Source of the DNA: Sanghuangporus weigelae | Taxonomy: Eukaryota > Basidiomycota > Agaricomycetes > Hymenochaetales > Hymenochaetaceae | Assembly (NCBI GenBank): GCA_033182465.1 | Contig: CP137319.1 | Coordinates: 310,001-374,000, forward strand | DNA: 64,000 nt | Direction: 5' to 3' | Part shown: one piece after another, positions 25,445 through 37,400 of the stretch | How positions within the stretch are numbered: position 1 is the first letter of the stretch | Layout: each line of letters opens with the position of its first letter | The notes under the pieces: model-generated | Databases searched by the model: none | What the model saw: only the letters and a program-made list of their open reading frames with translations | What the model was told of the DNA's origin: nothing | Position numbers and translations under genes: made by a program

Positions 25445-26847
25445 TGTAGCGCACACCACTATTCTGGGCGTCAGCGGTCAAGTATTGTACATATTTCACC
25501 AGTGTTCAACACACTGGTATATCAGCTGCCCGAGTGACTCCAACAGTCACAAAGGGTGTATACAACTCAATTTGATCCTTCCGAGCGCTCCGCCATACCT
25601 TAGGACGCGCCCGAGACTTCGTACATATCTTGGCTCACCCCATCTCACTTTCCATTGCACATATGTCACATTCCGAGACCCCGAAGACCCGCTAATACTG
25701 TGCGATACGCGCCACGCCATATTTCATTGTCCATACTTTGTCACACTACCACTTGCCGACCTCCACCTCAGCACCCGAGCGGATATCAGCACTCCGAAGC
25801 CTGGACCCAGACTCCTGAAGGGACTCTAGGCCTTTTCATCAGCGTTTCACACTGCCAGGGACCGTTCCGACCTGTTTTGAGGTACCCAACGGTCGCGTAC
25901 CTTCATCCTAGACGTTCCATGAGGTGCGCTCCGTTGTTCGGACTTCGCCGAAGTGGCCTCCGAGGTTCGGACTTCCGATCGGGGTTCGCCAATTGGTACA
26001 TCCGTTAGATCTCTCCATCCGGTTTGTTCACCGACTTGGTTGCGCGGTTCGGAGGGCCCTTCCTGGACAGTTTTCATGTTGTTTCACAGTTCCTTGCAGT
26101 CCGTCTGACCCTTACCGCGTCAGTTTCACACTCCTTGCTATGATTTCATCCTGTTTCACAGTTTCCTGTAGTCCACTAGACTTCTGTCTTGTCGGTTTCA
26201 CGCTCCTTGTTGTGGTTTTATTACGTTTCACCTCACGTCTTGCCACGATCCTACCCCAGTCCCAGATCAGTCGTTTTGTACATGTTTTGGACTGCCATAG
26301 TCTATAAAACCCACCCAGATTCGTAGTTTTCAGATAGCGAATACCAGAGATCTGTTCAGTGCACACATCTTCTGTTCCGAAGCCTCTCCGACCGTCCCGA
26401 CCGACTCTGTCAGCCATAGAAAGTCGTAGTACCCGCCTTGGGTGTCTCGTCTTCCTTGTCTAGACTAGTCCGGACGTCCCGGGGGTGACTCGGGTACTCT
26501 CAGCTTGTCTTCTTTCTCCGTCGACTCATCTCCGAGGTGATCAAGTCACCGAAGTATTCACTCGGTTCACCGCAGCACGTCCGGGTCGGTCTCCCTAGAC
26601 GACCATTGAGTATCACATCTTGCCTACGTGTATTCGCTCCCCCTTTTTCCCCCCTCTTTAGATAGATCACACCGACCATACCGGCCGGAGGTGTTCCGAC
26701 TGCCCACGGTTCCCACAGAGTAGGCCGGAGTCTCGGTCAGTCTCAGGGGAGTCTTCCGGATCACCATTCTTTGTTTGGTTTCCCCGATTCATTCTCGCTC
26801 GCTCCCTATAGGATCGAACACCCTAGCCTGCTAGGATCGCACCTACA
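25445..26847 (+). mobile_element. B-family LTR, 3' end of the element
   Basis: 1403 bp, TGTAGCGCACACC...CGCACCTACA, without a C insertion. It serves as the unoccupied reference for the C sites at 5803 (GCGC) and 9024 (CCGA). A TCTATAAAACCC promoter-like box is near 26303, and the downstream ~540 bp correspond to R-U5. Confidence 0.85.
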
Positions 26848-26885
26848 GACCTAGTCCGATCGTCCACCCACCCTATCAATCATAC
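26848..26885 (+). repeat. Shared 38-bp segment behind the B LTR
   Basis: GACCTAGTCC...CATAC, also found behind the B LTRs at 8235-8272 and, inverted, at 10556-10593. Similarity stops at the same base in all three. It is probably the primer-binding/leader start. Its presence behind an apparent 3' LTR suggests that a second B element once followed, or that recombination occurred between LTRs. Confidence 0.5.
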
Positions 26886-26941
26886 AGCGGATATGGTTTA
26901 TAATATTTTGAATATCTAATTACATATCTTATGAAATATCT

Positions 26942-29907
26942 TTAGCGATGATATGCAATTTTGTCTGTTGTGAATAATGCCTTGCGACCACGTGACTCTA
27001 TGAGTTCTTCAAGAGATGACTTTTGATTCCGAAAATCTGGCTGGTTAAACAGAACTCGGCGGCAGCAGCAGGAGGCAGAAAGACTAGTATCTTGACATTT
27101 AAAGCCTTTGCACTCTGCAGGGAGATGTTTTGCTGATATTCCTCGTTCTTCTAAGATTTGTGCCATTCCCTTAAATTGTCCTGGATAAGATGGGTGATCG
27201 GTGGGAAAGTAGAGTAGCTGAGGTGATCCATTAGGAAGAACTCCAGGCCGCATTCCCGGTGATGGAGGAGCCTTCTTGTTCTTCCATGGGCCTGGGTTCT
27301 TTGGCATGTGACGTGCAGAAAGGGCATTTGTTGCCCTTTTGGAGTGAATGGTTGCATTATCGAAGGCAAAGAGAGCTGTACTGCCTGGAAATTGGTCTTC
27401 AAAAATGCCAATTGCATTTTGAACCTGCTTCTCATTGTCTTCACTGCCAAAATATCCCTCTCGGTTCTTCCCAGCTCGGAAATACACTCGGGCTTCTCGA
27501 GAGCTATAAAAAATGAACTTCAGTTTTTATTCTCACACGGAAATAAAATGTATATACCCATCAGCGGACCTTAACCATCCAGCTTCTGGTGTGCAGAAGT
27601 CGGAAACCATAATTGAAGTTCCCTCCCCCTTTAAGGCGAGGCTTGGGCTGCTCACTGCTGTGAACCCATTTTGTTTTCCTTTGATCATTTGCACGATCCA
27701 TCTTGTAGGCTGTCGAAAACCATTTCCTTCTCATACTCCTCCCATAATGGCAGAAAATGCTCCTGCCTATACTTGACTACATCTTCCCTCTCATGGCCAT
27801 CAACGTACATCCCAGTGGGAGTTTTCTCATATCGGTAACCCATCACATTCATCCATTTTGCTGCGGTACAAAGGCTGATTTCTTTTTTACGGTTCAATCG
27901 AGTCATGACTTCCGGTAAATTCAAGTAGTCGCACACATCCTGTGCAGTCAGGAACTCTTTCCCAAGGCTTTGAAGGTGAGCCTGTATTTCACCTCGAAAA
28001 TCTTCATCAGCAATGATTGACCGTTTCCAGGATCCGTAAAGATTCACTGGAAGGTAGGTGTGGTCCTCCAGATGACGCCGTGACATGTACAGAGTAGACG
28101 TGCCAAATATTCCCCTCGTCCTGCCGCCACGCTTGCAGCTACCACCGAAGCCTCAATCCAACCAAGTTCCTCTTCTGCCACGTACAAACGAAGAAAAACC
28201 AGCATACAGCTGATTCTCGAGCGGAAAAAAAGGTCAATTGTTTTTGACCTCGATATGCAGCCGCCAGATTGCTTCCCCTAGCTCTGGGTCCGTTTTCGCT
28301 GGAGGTCGGAATTTGGACTCTTTATCTTCAGTTTCTCGCGGTACGCATCCTGATGCATCCTTTGTTCGTTCATGTTCTCTATCTGCGCAGAGTCGGTTGA
28401 CATGATGGAACATCTCGCGGGACTCAGCCAAGGGTGGAGGAGCACAACCAGGGTATACGGCATGTTCTACTGCAATAGGACTGCTTGCAAATGTGAATTG
28501 TGGAGGAGGGATGTCAGATGGATTCTGGTTCCAGAAGGTATGCATTTTGTTGGCTTGTTGAACACTGACACGTCCAGACGATGAGATGCGTGCTTCTCCT
28601 ATTTCACTCTCCACCTGACGAGACGCGAAGCCATCATCTTCGCATCTAACCCCTCCGATGACTTCAGCCACTTCTTCGGAAGTCTCGCGCAACTGACTTC
28701 TTCCTATGGTGCTGCGTATGTCCTCGAGCATGTCCATATCAAGTGCGACATTGCATGTATGAGAGCTCGCTGGTCATATCTGGCCCAACATGATGTTCTC
28801 TGCAATTCCATGACAGTCGTTCTTCTCGCCTGCAGCGACGCCGAGGTTCATTGAAGCCATCTGACCGCCCGAGATTTTCTCCGCAATTCCACGACAGTCG
28901 TCCTTCTCGCCCGCGGCGACGTTGAGGGCCCCGGTGCTCATCGGAGCTGTCTGGTCGAAAATGATGTTTTCCGCAATTTCATGGCAGTCGTCCTTCTTGT
29001 CAGCAGCAGAATTTGCAGCCCGCTTTCCCACATCAGAAACGACAAAATCAGGCTGAGCCGGGGCCTGAAGCGACTTTTCAAGGTTGGCAATGGCATTGTT
29101 GCCGGGAAGCAATGCTGCTTGTATATGCTCTGGAATTGGTGCACCTCGCTGGATCAGCTGGAAGGCACGAGTCTGGGCACGCAGAGCCACGACTTGCTCT
29201 TCCGTGAATTCGACCAGTGAGGGAGGTGAGGGCTCAGAGGTGCGTGATTCGCTCGTTGTGCAGATTTGTTCGTGTCTAATGTCCGATGCGCTCAAATACC
29301 TTATCGCCTGCTCGCCCGGAAAGGTTCCCGGCTCGGAATCGCTGTCAACAATATCGACAAGTTCAGTTTGCTTGGATTTGCTGTCACAACCATCAGCATC
29401 TGAACTTGCAATTAAAGAAAAAAAAGTGCACACTTTTTTGGAGCCTGCGTAAAAAATTCCGTATATCCAGAAACCCTTCGCTTCGTAATTTTGCTGTCTC
29501 TTTGGAAATTTTTGCTTTATGAAACCGTTTGGTACGTGCTGCTTGCTTTGAGGGGATGGTACTGTACTTGGCAGGCCTTGCTCGAGCTCTCAAACGAGCT
29601 TGCCAGTCTATCATGCCCCTTTGAAGTCTGTCAAAGAAGCCCTCCACCTCCTCTGCAGAAATTGTAAGTTCTTCTTTCTCCATGTTCTCATCATTGTCAC
29701 TGTCTGTCATTGCAGCACTTGCAATCGAAATCTCGTCTGGACTTGAGGACTCGGCTTCACTGTCCTCATTGTCTGAGACAATAATGACCTCAGCAGCCTA
29801 ATAACTTGTCAGACAAACAACATCTGGTATTTCGGAGACACTCACAGGCTCTCTACCCTTCTTCAAGTTGTCAACTCTTGCTTTGACTCTATTTGAACGT
29901 CGTCCCA
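26942..29907 (-). pseudogene. DDE transposase of an Agaricomycete DNA-transposon family, decayed
   Basis: Minus strand from MGRRSNRVKARVDNLKKG (29907), through an intron with GTGAGT donor, to an acidic linker, DRLQRGMIDWQARL and DIRNFLRRLQ (about 29400-29660). The middle has YLPVNLYGSWKRSIIADEDF and FLTAQDVCDYLNLPEVM (about 27890-28060). The catalytic domain has MVSDF, ALFAFDNATIHSKRA (second Asp, about 27340) and the Cys block CCCRRVLFNQPDF (about 27030). Many Agaricomycete genomes carry full-length relatives; in them the block ends with FHCELNFIEQ, which supplies the final Glu. Here that end and the HDES block are missing and the frame changes several times, so the copy is dead. Terminal repeats were not found. 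Confidence 0.65.
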
Positions 29908-30249
29908 TGGCTGTATTGGCACTAAGAGTCAGGTATAAGCTTGTTATGCAGATTAGTCACGGCGATCAATACTCTGTATTTGAGTAATTATGTAACATAT
30001 TATATTATATAATATAGTCTTGGCAGTGGCAAAAAAAATTGGTCAAATTTTTGAAACTTCTCCAGAATGCTGGAAAATGAATTTTAAGTTATTTGGGACA
30101 AGATGACTTATTTCCATAATTGTGTGATCCATTTATAATATTTTCGAAAATTAAAAACGTACATCTGCTGATAATTTCTGTCAGAAGATATCTATGGAGG
30201 CCATATGTGATGTTGTGTGACGTGTGAGGCAAAATAAATGGAATGAGTT

Positions 30250-31513
30250 ATGTTGCCAGATGTGGAAAGTCAGGGACGTGCAACGCGCGTCACACCTAGT
30301 CGAGTTTATACTTCTTGTACCTTAGTGATGTTGCAGCAGCTCGGAAACGGCTTCAGAGTGTACTACGGAATTTCAAACCATGTGACATCTATAATTTTGA
30401 TGAAACTGGTTTGTATTACCAGATGCCACCAGATCGAAGTCTTGCAACTCAGCAGCTCTCTGGCGGAAAGGGGGACAAAACAAGGATTTCTCTTGGGTTC
30501 ATGACAAATGCTGATGGGACAGACATTCGAAAGCCTCTCTTTATCGGTCATGCACGTAGGCCCCGGTGTTTTCAAAAGCAGGATGGGTCGAAACTCAGGT
30601 TCTACTATTTTTGAAACAAAAAGGCATGGATGACGGGCTCAATTTTCAAAATGTAAGTAAGATTGTTTATTTTCGCAGTTATTATCTGACAGAAGATACC
30701 ATGTAGATTCATTGAAGACCTTGACGCAGAGATGCGAGGCGCGAATCGGCATATCTGTCTCCTGATTGACAATGCACCATCACATATTTTCGACCCGAAG
30801 ACACTCACCAATGTTGAAATCATGCATCTTGAGCCAAATATGACATCACACATCCAACCGATGGACACAGGTATTATCCGGACATTCAAAGCAAATCATG
30901 GCCGCTTATTCCTTCTTGGAGCACTTGAACATTACGACGACGGAAGTGAAAACATCTATTACATTGACTCGAAGCAATGTGTCTCATCGTGCAAGCATGG
31001 CATGCAGTGATTGCCAAAATTGTTACGAACTGTTGGAAGCATGCAGGCATTCTTGATCCATATGCAATCAATTCCATGGAGACACCGGCAGACCAAGTTG
31101 ATGAAGTCCAGGCCGCTGTTTCGCAGCTCGAGAGCACGCTGAAGGAGTTTGTGAAGGAGATTGTTCCGCTGAAGCACGTTGTATGGGTCAAGGATTTCCT
31201 GGAGGTGGAGAGCAAGAAGATCACAGAGGCAGAATGGGCGGATGGCAAAATCCTAGAGCAGGTGGAGTTAAACCGGAGAGAGGCAAACGGAGAGCACATA
31301 CCTGAACTCGAGCCGCCTGAACCAGAGCCAGAACCGATAATAAGCCTTCACGAGGCATGCCATGTACTCACACAGCTCTGTACTCTTCTGCAGACACGGA
31401 TGGGAACTGAGGCAGAGGAGGCACGCATGGTTCTACCAAAGCTTCGACGCAGTCTTCGATGGGAGATTCAGACAAGTCTTGCACAGACAGACATTCGTGG
31501 TTATTTCTCTTAG
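30250..31513 (+). pseudogene. pogo/Tigger-type transposase (DDE_1), truncated
   Basis: The DDE_1 domain is clear: DIYNFDETGLYYQMPPDRS (first Asp, about 30390), GKGDKTRISLGFMTNADG, PLFIGHARRPRCF, LLIDNAPSH (second Asp, about 30765), and LEPNMTSHIQPMDTGIIRTF. An intron at about 30652-30708 (GTAAGT...TAG) restores IEDLDAEMRG. The rest, to GYFS (31513), is a charged C-terminal tail. The N-terminal CENP-B-like helix-turn-helix is not visible upstream. An in-frame TGA (30612-30614, where relatives have Trp) and a one-base frame change near 30977 show it is dead. No terminal inverted repeat was identified. Confidence 0.8.
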
Positions 31514-31964
31514 ACAAGTGACATACTACGCTTCGTACACATTCAGAAGTGTATATAAATCATATATGAACAATAATCACTCACCATTGTTGCGCTTTTC
31601 TGAGATTCCAGTCAAGGAGGGATGCGACAGATAAGGATCAGGACCAAGGGCAGTTGACGGAGTGGCAATCTGATTTCCAAATTTGGCCATGACATAATAC
31701 ACACATATTATACGCAATAACGTGGGTTGGAATAACCTGCCGATAAGAATGGATTTTCCATCCACCGAGGGCTGCTAGGGTCCTTCCTAATTGGGTTAGA
31801 TCAGGGTTTCTCCAGGACATCAGTCACACGTGACAGCTGGTCGACTTTATACTTCCTCTACCTTATCTTCCTCTACCTTATCTACTGTCTCTCTGGCTCT
31901 GGTCGTTGACTCAGCAACTCGTTCGGCTGGTCACCTTTGTGCAGCAAGTTCTTTATTTTCAGAT
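31514..31964. other. Region without a recognised gene
   Basis: 451 bp between the pogo remnant and the next gene. The last ~120 bp contain pyrimidine-rich CTTCCTCTACC repeats and a TTTATA box near 31847, plausible promoter elements for the gene starting at 31965. Nothing else is recognised. Confidence 0.4.
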
Positions 31965-33933
31965 ATGGCGACCATCATTGAGCTACCTAAAGGAAGTAGT
32001 CAAAATATGGCTGGTAAGTTGTCGTTATGCGTCGTTCACCCACTTTTGGTGGTTACAGCATTTTGTAGGCCCAAGTGAGATGGGGGAAGAAGGACGTACA
32101 AGGCGTTCTCCTGCCTCTCAAGGTATGTTCTACTTTGTGTCACCACAGTATTACATAATTAACGGTCCACCCATTCAGCATTCGCATTCCAACCTTTGGA
32201 GTCTCTTCGTAATGAATTGAGCCGCAAGAAAAAGCTGGATGTGGGCTTTGTAGATCGACTAATGATGGAAGTATTGAACATCATGTCGAATGTCCAATTG
32301 ACTATGCAGAGCACCGTGGCGAAAGTCTCCGTATACGACAAATCACTTCATGAGATGCAAGACCAATTGAGGAACGTTTCGGATAGTGTGGGCGATCTTC
32401 ACGAAGCATAGACACAGACGGCCATGCAGGTGACGGGTGTGCAGAGACAGACGGTGAGGATTCAGGACGATGTTACAAAGATAGGAGAAGAGAATGAGCA
32501 ACTGAAGACGTTGACGAATCTGAACACGAATGCAATACTCGGTGTACGTGTAGGACTTCAGAATACTACACGTTGTGCTTACCTTCGATATTCTTTAGGA
32601 TAACGAGTCATACTATGCGCTCACAATCCGCAAAGTTTTGGAGTGGGGTCGAGTCGAGATTGCAAAAGCATTCATTGATTATGAAAGGTGGAGAATTGAC
32701 GAGGAGAGGAAGACTCGATCTGGCCGTTCTAGTCATCTTGACGAGAATTCCACGGGTGGTTCGACAAGATATTTCGTCGGTATGATTAACCTCGATAAGA
32801 AGAACGTTATATGGACGAGCACGAACATTTGGGGCACGTTCTGCGGAAAACTGGCAAAATTCTGCTCGGATCATGAACGTATACTGTCCACCAGCAACGT
32901 CCCACCTGGCTCCTTGTTGGAAGAGACGGAATCTCAATCGAGCGCAATGCCGCCTCCACCTGCCAGTGCACTTTCAGGTGGTAGCAAGGCAGGCAGCAAC
33001 AAATACCGGCAGGACAAGTCAGATCGCATCCAGATGAAGGAGCTGCTACCCACAACCGTAGGCGAGTTGCGCAAAGCTCACGAGATCAAAGACCACCGTG
33101 CCTTAGAGCTGTTTGCTGCTGTCAAGGACCCGCTTCAGTGCAACTCGCGCTCAATTGCACGGGCAAAGAAGACTATTGCGGACTATGAAGACAGTCTCGC
33201 AGTGCTCGGTAACAATTCAGCGTCACCGAACTATCAGTTGCAGAAAATCAAAAACAACATCGAGTCGTACGTAGAATGCGAAGAAGTAGTACGCCGTCTG
33301 TCGAATGCAATCAAGTTGATTTCGAATGAACGCGTGCTTGAGGTACTTTGTGATAGGACGGACTTATACGACTTTCTGATTCATTGCGCTCACGGACACT
33401 TTATACTTGATGAGAAGGTAATGGAGGCCGTTGATTTCATGGACAATCCCGGCTTTTGGGGAGGTCAGCACACGGAGTGGGCACCACCAGTCAAGATTGT
33501 TGCATGCCTTATGCTTGCAGATAGTCACCTCCCCCCAGGCGGCTCTTCTCCAGGCGGTCTATCTCTTGGGATGCCTAGCCCTGCTGAGAAGGGCAAGGCT
33601 CCAGAGCACCCTCGAAGTGGGCAGACAAGGAAGAGCAAAGGAGACGATGTAGTATATCTTGCTCCAAAGCCTGTGTCCGTGTCAGATGAACCAGGACCAA
33701 GTGCACCAAGACGAACAGAATCATTGACGCTTACTTCATCAGTGGCTAAACGAGGTCGCAAGCCAGTAGGGACGACGGAGACGCCCCGCAAGAAGATGAA
33801 GCTAGAGCCACAGTCGCAGCCAGAAAAGGATACATCAGTAAGGGGGGGAGAAACAGAGGGGGAAAAGGGCAGGAAGAAAACCAGAAGGAGGGAAGCGAGG
33901 GATAAGCCTAACGGAAGTGCGGATGGCAAATAA
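31965..33933 (+). CDS. Unrecognised intron-containing gene, coiled-coil protein with basic tail
   Basis: Not recognised. The model has four exons: 31965-32013, 32069-32122, 32179-32543 and 32599-33933. All three introns are GT-AG, 55-56 bp, and keep one frame. The N-terminal part is charged and helical, with heptad-like spacing (MEVLNIMSNVQLTMQSTVAK to LKTLTNLNTNAIL), suggesting a coiled coil. A long central part with WTSTNIWGTFCGKLAKFC and FILDEKVMEAVDFM follows. The tail is rich in Lys/Arg/Glu with a nuclear-signal-like PRKKMK. One in-frame TAG at 32409-32411 interrupts exon 3 (context HEA-stop-TQTAMQ; CAG would fit). It is either a pseudogene or a variant. It stands between transposons. 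Confidence 0.55.
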
Positions 33934-34166
33934 TAGGGAGCAGTGTACAGTCGTAATTCTCATAATGCATCGGTTCATAATGCATATATTTCATTATGCA
34001 TCACTTTAGGGTGTCTCCCGTGTTAGGAGGCAGGAAATTATGCAAAAATGTCATGGAATAATGCATTGATTTTTTTGACAAAATTATGCATTATGATATC
34101 AGTCGGAGTATGATAACCACTCTATAGCTGTGCTTATAATTAGTTTTGATACCAATTGAAAGCTTA
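33934..34166. other. AT-rich spacer with repeated TGCATTATG-like words
   Basis: The word CATAATGCAT or TGCATTATG recurs five or more times between 33960 and 34100, giving small inverted repeats. No gene. It ends at the TA dinucleotide (34165-34166) where the Tc1-like transposon begins. Confidence 0.5.
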
Positions 34167-35638
34167 CAGCTAATTGCAAAATTGTTGGCAATTTGGAAAA
34201 TCACGTGTATTTTTGATGCAAAGTGCATCCTGGATGAGCAAAAAAAAACAAAATAGCGAATATCTCAGTCAATACAGCACATAAAAATCTGATATAACCA
34301 TGTAAAAAACCTGCTCGAAAATGCGCTCCAGTACATATAAAGATGTCTGGGTTTTGTTGAGTATGTACTTCGCTACTAAAAAGATAGCATCATAATGCTA
34401 AATCCTTGTCATGCCCTCCGTTCAGTGTAAAAATTGTAGCTTGCCCAACATCATCCGGAAAAATCTGATTCAAGTTTGATAAATCAGGCCAGCCCAGTGG
34501 GCACCTGTACGCAACTCCTCGAGGCTCCCTGACATGATTGTGGTAGTGAAACTGGGTGGTTTGTTGTCACTCCTGCTCACAGAACTCTCTCCTACTTCAT
34601 TGCATCTGTCATAACTCACGCATTTGGACACCAAAAAATCTGATTGTTTCTGCTAAAAAGACAGCAGCATAGGCGCTTTCAGCCAAGACAGTAGCTGAGC
34701 TGACTTAGGCTTGGGTGTGGCTACATTACTTGTACTATCTACCAATCAGACTTGAAACCACCCTGGTGACCATCCTCTGCTGAAATGTCACCCAAAATCA
34801 TATCTGGGCGAGGGCGAACAAGGTCGGCTCGGCCATCATGCACTCCTGCTGCAACCAAACTGAGCGTGCCCGCCAGGGCCGCAGAAACATCTCTCAGAGA
34901 AACACGAGTGTACGCACACGACGGTAGTCTTTCGTACGCAGCATCTCCCCGCACAGCAGCTCTCATCACTTGTCCACAGTTCCCTCCTCACCCTCACCAA
35001 TCCCTCATCACCCACAGGCATGAGGGAACCCCCAGTTGTTGGGGACAGACCATCATGAGAGACGAGGCACCACGGCAAAGAGATAGGAGGCAGCGACGCA
35101 TTTGAGGACTCACATGTCGAGTCGCCACTTGATCTCGAGCCATCACCATCTTCACAGCCACCATCTCTACAGCTTATGTTGAGCATTCGTTCATGCAACC
35201 CCGGCGACGCGGCAGAAGGCTGTTCAACAATTTACGGGAATGCATCATCACTATGAACAAGAAACTCAGCGCCTCTCAGATCGCAGCCTTGATCGACATA
35301 CCCAAGACAACAGTTTTCCAGATAATACGAGAGTTCAAGCACAACGGGACTGTTGCTGCGCATGAACTTGGTTTTCGTGGAAGGCCTCGAGTGCTTGATT
35401 ATATCCACACCGAGGTATGCACATGTTGAAACCTGTCCTGGTAGCTGTTGGTTCACACCACGTAGTTTCTTTGCGGGTCACTAAGCAATCTCAATGACCG
35501 TTACATCGACGAGTTGAGGCTACTGCTCCAGGAAAGATGGGAGAAGGAGGTCTCGGATGCGACTATACGCAGGTCCTTGCTGCGCGCTGGTTTCACACTT
35601 AAGAAGGTGGCTGTCTCTGTCGCTTTGCTTCCCCACGC

Positions 35639-37031
35639 TGTAGTGCGCCGCACTTGCCTGTACCGGTACGTCGGTACAGGCCCCTCAGTACTCCGTACAG
35701 TATACCATCGTGCGGCGACCGCTACACCTCCGCCGCTCCTTAAGACCTTCCAAACCGCCGCTCCTTGATTCGCGGCTCAACCAATACGTCCGCCGCCTCC
35801 CGTCCTTCGAAGACTTCCCAAACCGAGTATGCTTGGCCAGCCGCACTTTCTGATACACGGGCGCCTGGAACGTTGCAACGGATGTATCGGCTACGGCGGT
35901 GGAAGGATATCGAACCGTATAGCCGATGGAATATTCGTCGGCTCCTGTTGATTGGCTTATCCGACGTCGGGTAGTGGTTTTACAAGGTCCCAGGTACCAC
36001 GTTTCATGTTCATACTATGCTGCTTCGTGCGCCGAGTCCGATTGTCGGACGCGGCGGCCACTCGCGTATTCCCCTTTTAGTATTATTGCCTCCCCTGACG
36101 TTTCATATTCGTGTGGTGCGACCACTTAGCGATCCGAGCGCGCCTGATGATGATGCGCTGCGCCAATCACCGCCAGCCCGATCAGTGCGCGCCCGTGTCT
36201 TGGCAGCTTCGCGGCGCGCCCCGATCTTCGGGTCCGCACCGATTGCGCGCCTGTGACGCGCCGTCACTGTCGCCGCCTCTGTGACGCTCTTCCCCAGCAT
36301 TCCCCAGTATATATAGACCTCATGTATGTAGTGTTCAGAAGCAGTAGTTCAGAATAGATCTCAGTGCACTCCTCTCGTCTCTATTAGCCCTTTTGCTCTC
36401 TATCGCCTCCGCCGAAGATCGTGTGCCGACACAAGACGCCGCCCCCGTTTAAGGGAATAACAGGGGCACGTGCTCACTCGCCACTGCGCAAGTGATTGGC
36501 AGAGCTATCCCCCGTCCTGGGAATCGGCAGCGCCATCGCCCTCTTGACACTCGGCGACACCGTCGCTCTCCTGGTAATCGGCGACACCGTCGCTCTCCTG
36601 GTAATCGGCGACACCGTCGCTCTCCTGGTAATCGGCGACACCGTCGCTCTCCTGGTAATCCGCGGTACCGTCGCTCTACTAGTAATTGCCGCCGCTTGCA
36701 GGACTCGACAGCGCCGTCGCTATATTGCTTATTCGCGACGCCGACATCTTGACTCGTCGGCGGCTTTGTCTCGTACATTATCGGCGGCGTCCCCTTTATA
36801 CGCGGATCATATCATAGCCCTTACGATTGAGCTCTCCCCACGACTGAGCGCGCATCCCGATCGGCGGCAGTGCTTCCAGGTCAAATTGTCCGCCACGGCA
36901 CCAAGCTGTCCAGGAGGTCTAGCCACGAGTTGGATCCCTTCTTACCTCTCCGATCTTTGACACCGCCGACGCCTCTCTGTGGTCGAACGCCGTCGCCTTC
37001 GCCGCTGCTTAAGAGGGTCTGATAGTCTACA
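35639..37031 (+). mobile_element. Solo LTR, family D, target ACGC
   Basis: 1393 bp, TGTAGTGCGCCGC...TGATAGTCTACA, flanked by ACGC at 35635-35638 and 37032-37035. The second transposon copy has the empty site (near 48380, complement of CCCCACGCAGTCC), so ends and duplication are proven within the window. TATATATAGACC box near 36308. Confidence 0.93.
36552..36659 (+). repeat. 27-bp tandem repeat, about four units, inside the D LTR
   Basis: Unit CGGCGACACCGTCGCTCTCC plus TGGTAAT. Three further degenerate units flank it. It reads as an open frame on both strands only because 27 is a multiple of three; there is no sign of a gene. Confidence 0.85.
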
Positions 37032-37400
37032 ACGCAGTCCACGTGAACTGAAATTGTCGTTGTCTAGTTATCGAAAAGGGCTCTCGAGCGGAATGAGACT
37101 CTGCGTGCACAGTACATCGCACGTATCGCCTCTCAGTACACAGCGGAACAGCTGGTGTTTGTCGATGAGAGTGCTTGCGATCGGCGGGCTTTTCTTCGCA
37201 ACACTGCTTGGGCCCTTGAGGGTCGCCGTGCGTGTCGCAAGCAGTTTTTCAATAGGGGGAAATGGTGATTCTGCCTCTTGTGGCGCGTTGCAAGCTTCTG
37301 ATTCACTCCGTTAGCTTCTCCGTCTTGCCAGCTATCAGCCTTGACGGGACAATCGACTGCACTATCGTACAGGGCGCATTCAATACCAAATTGTTCGCGG

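Larger units (their letters stand above)
8478..26847 (+). mobile_element. Nested Ty3/Gypsy element with B-family LTRs
   Basis: Order on plus: LTR region (8478-12040, rearranged), gag with zinc knuckle, aspartic protease, reverse transcriptase, RNase H, integrase, accessory reading frame, 3' LTR (25445-26847). Protease before RT, and integrase after RNase H, is the Gypsy order. The integrase ends in a GPY/F-type module without a visible chromodomain. The unit contains three A-family LTRs and one copia-type LTR. It is clearly broken, with on the order of ten lesions apart from the insertions. Left flank ACGG (8474-8477). The A insertions are nearly identical to each other and so young; the host element is older. 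Confidence 0.75.

Noticed and set aside
30295-30325. Resemblance of a ~28-bp stretch to 31838-31868 (TTTATACTTC.TCTACCTTA)
   Set aside because: Short, pyrimidine-rich and with several mismatches; it could be chance and I could not extend it.
34739-35198. Open frames on both strands upstream of the Tc1-like transposase, identical in both copies
   Set aside because: The copies are recent duplicates, so identity is no proof of coding; there is no motif, and the frames lie in the non-coding arm of the transposon.
36449-36960. Repetitive open frames (TVALLVIGD and RRCRRLPGE repeats) on both strands
   Set aside because: Explained by a 27-bp minisatellite in the D LTR; no real gene structure.
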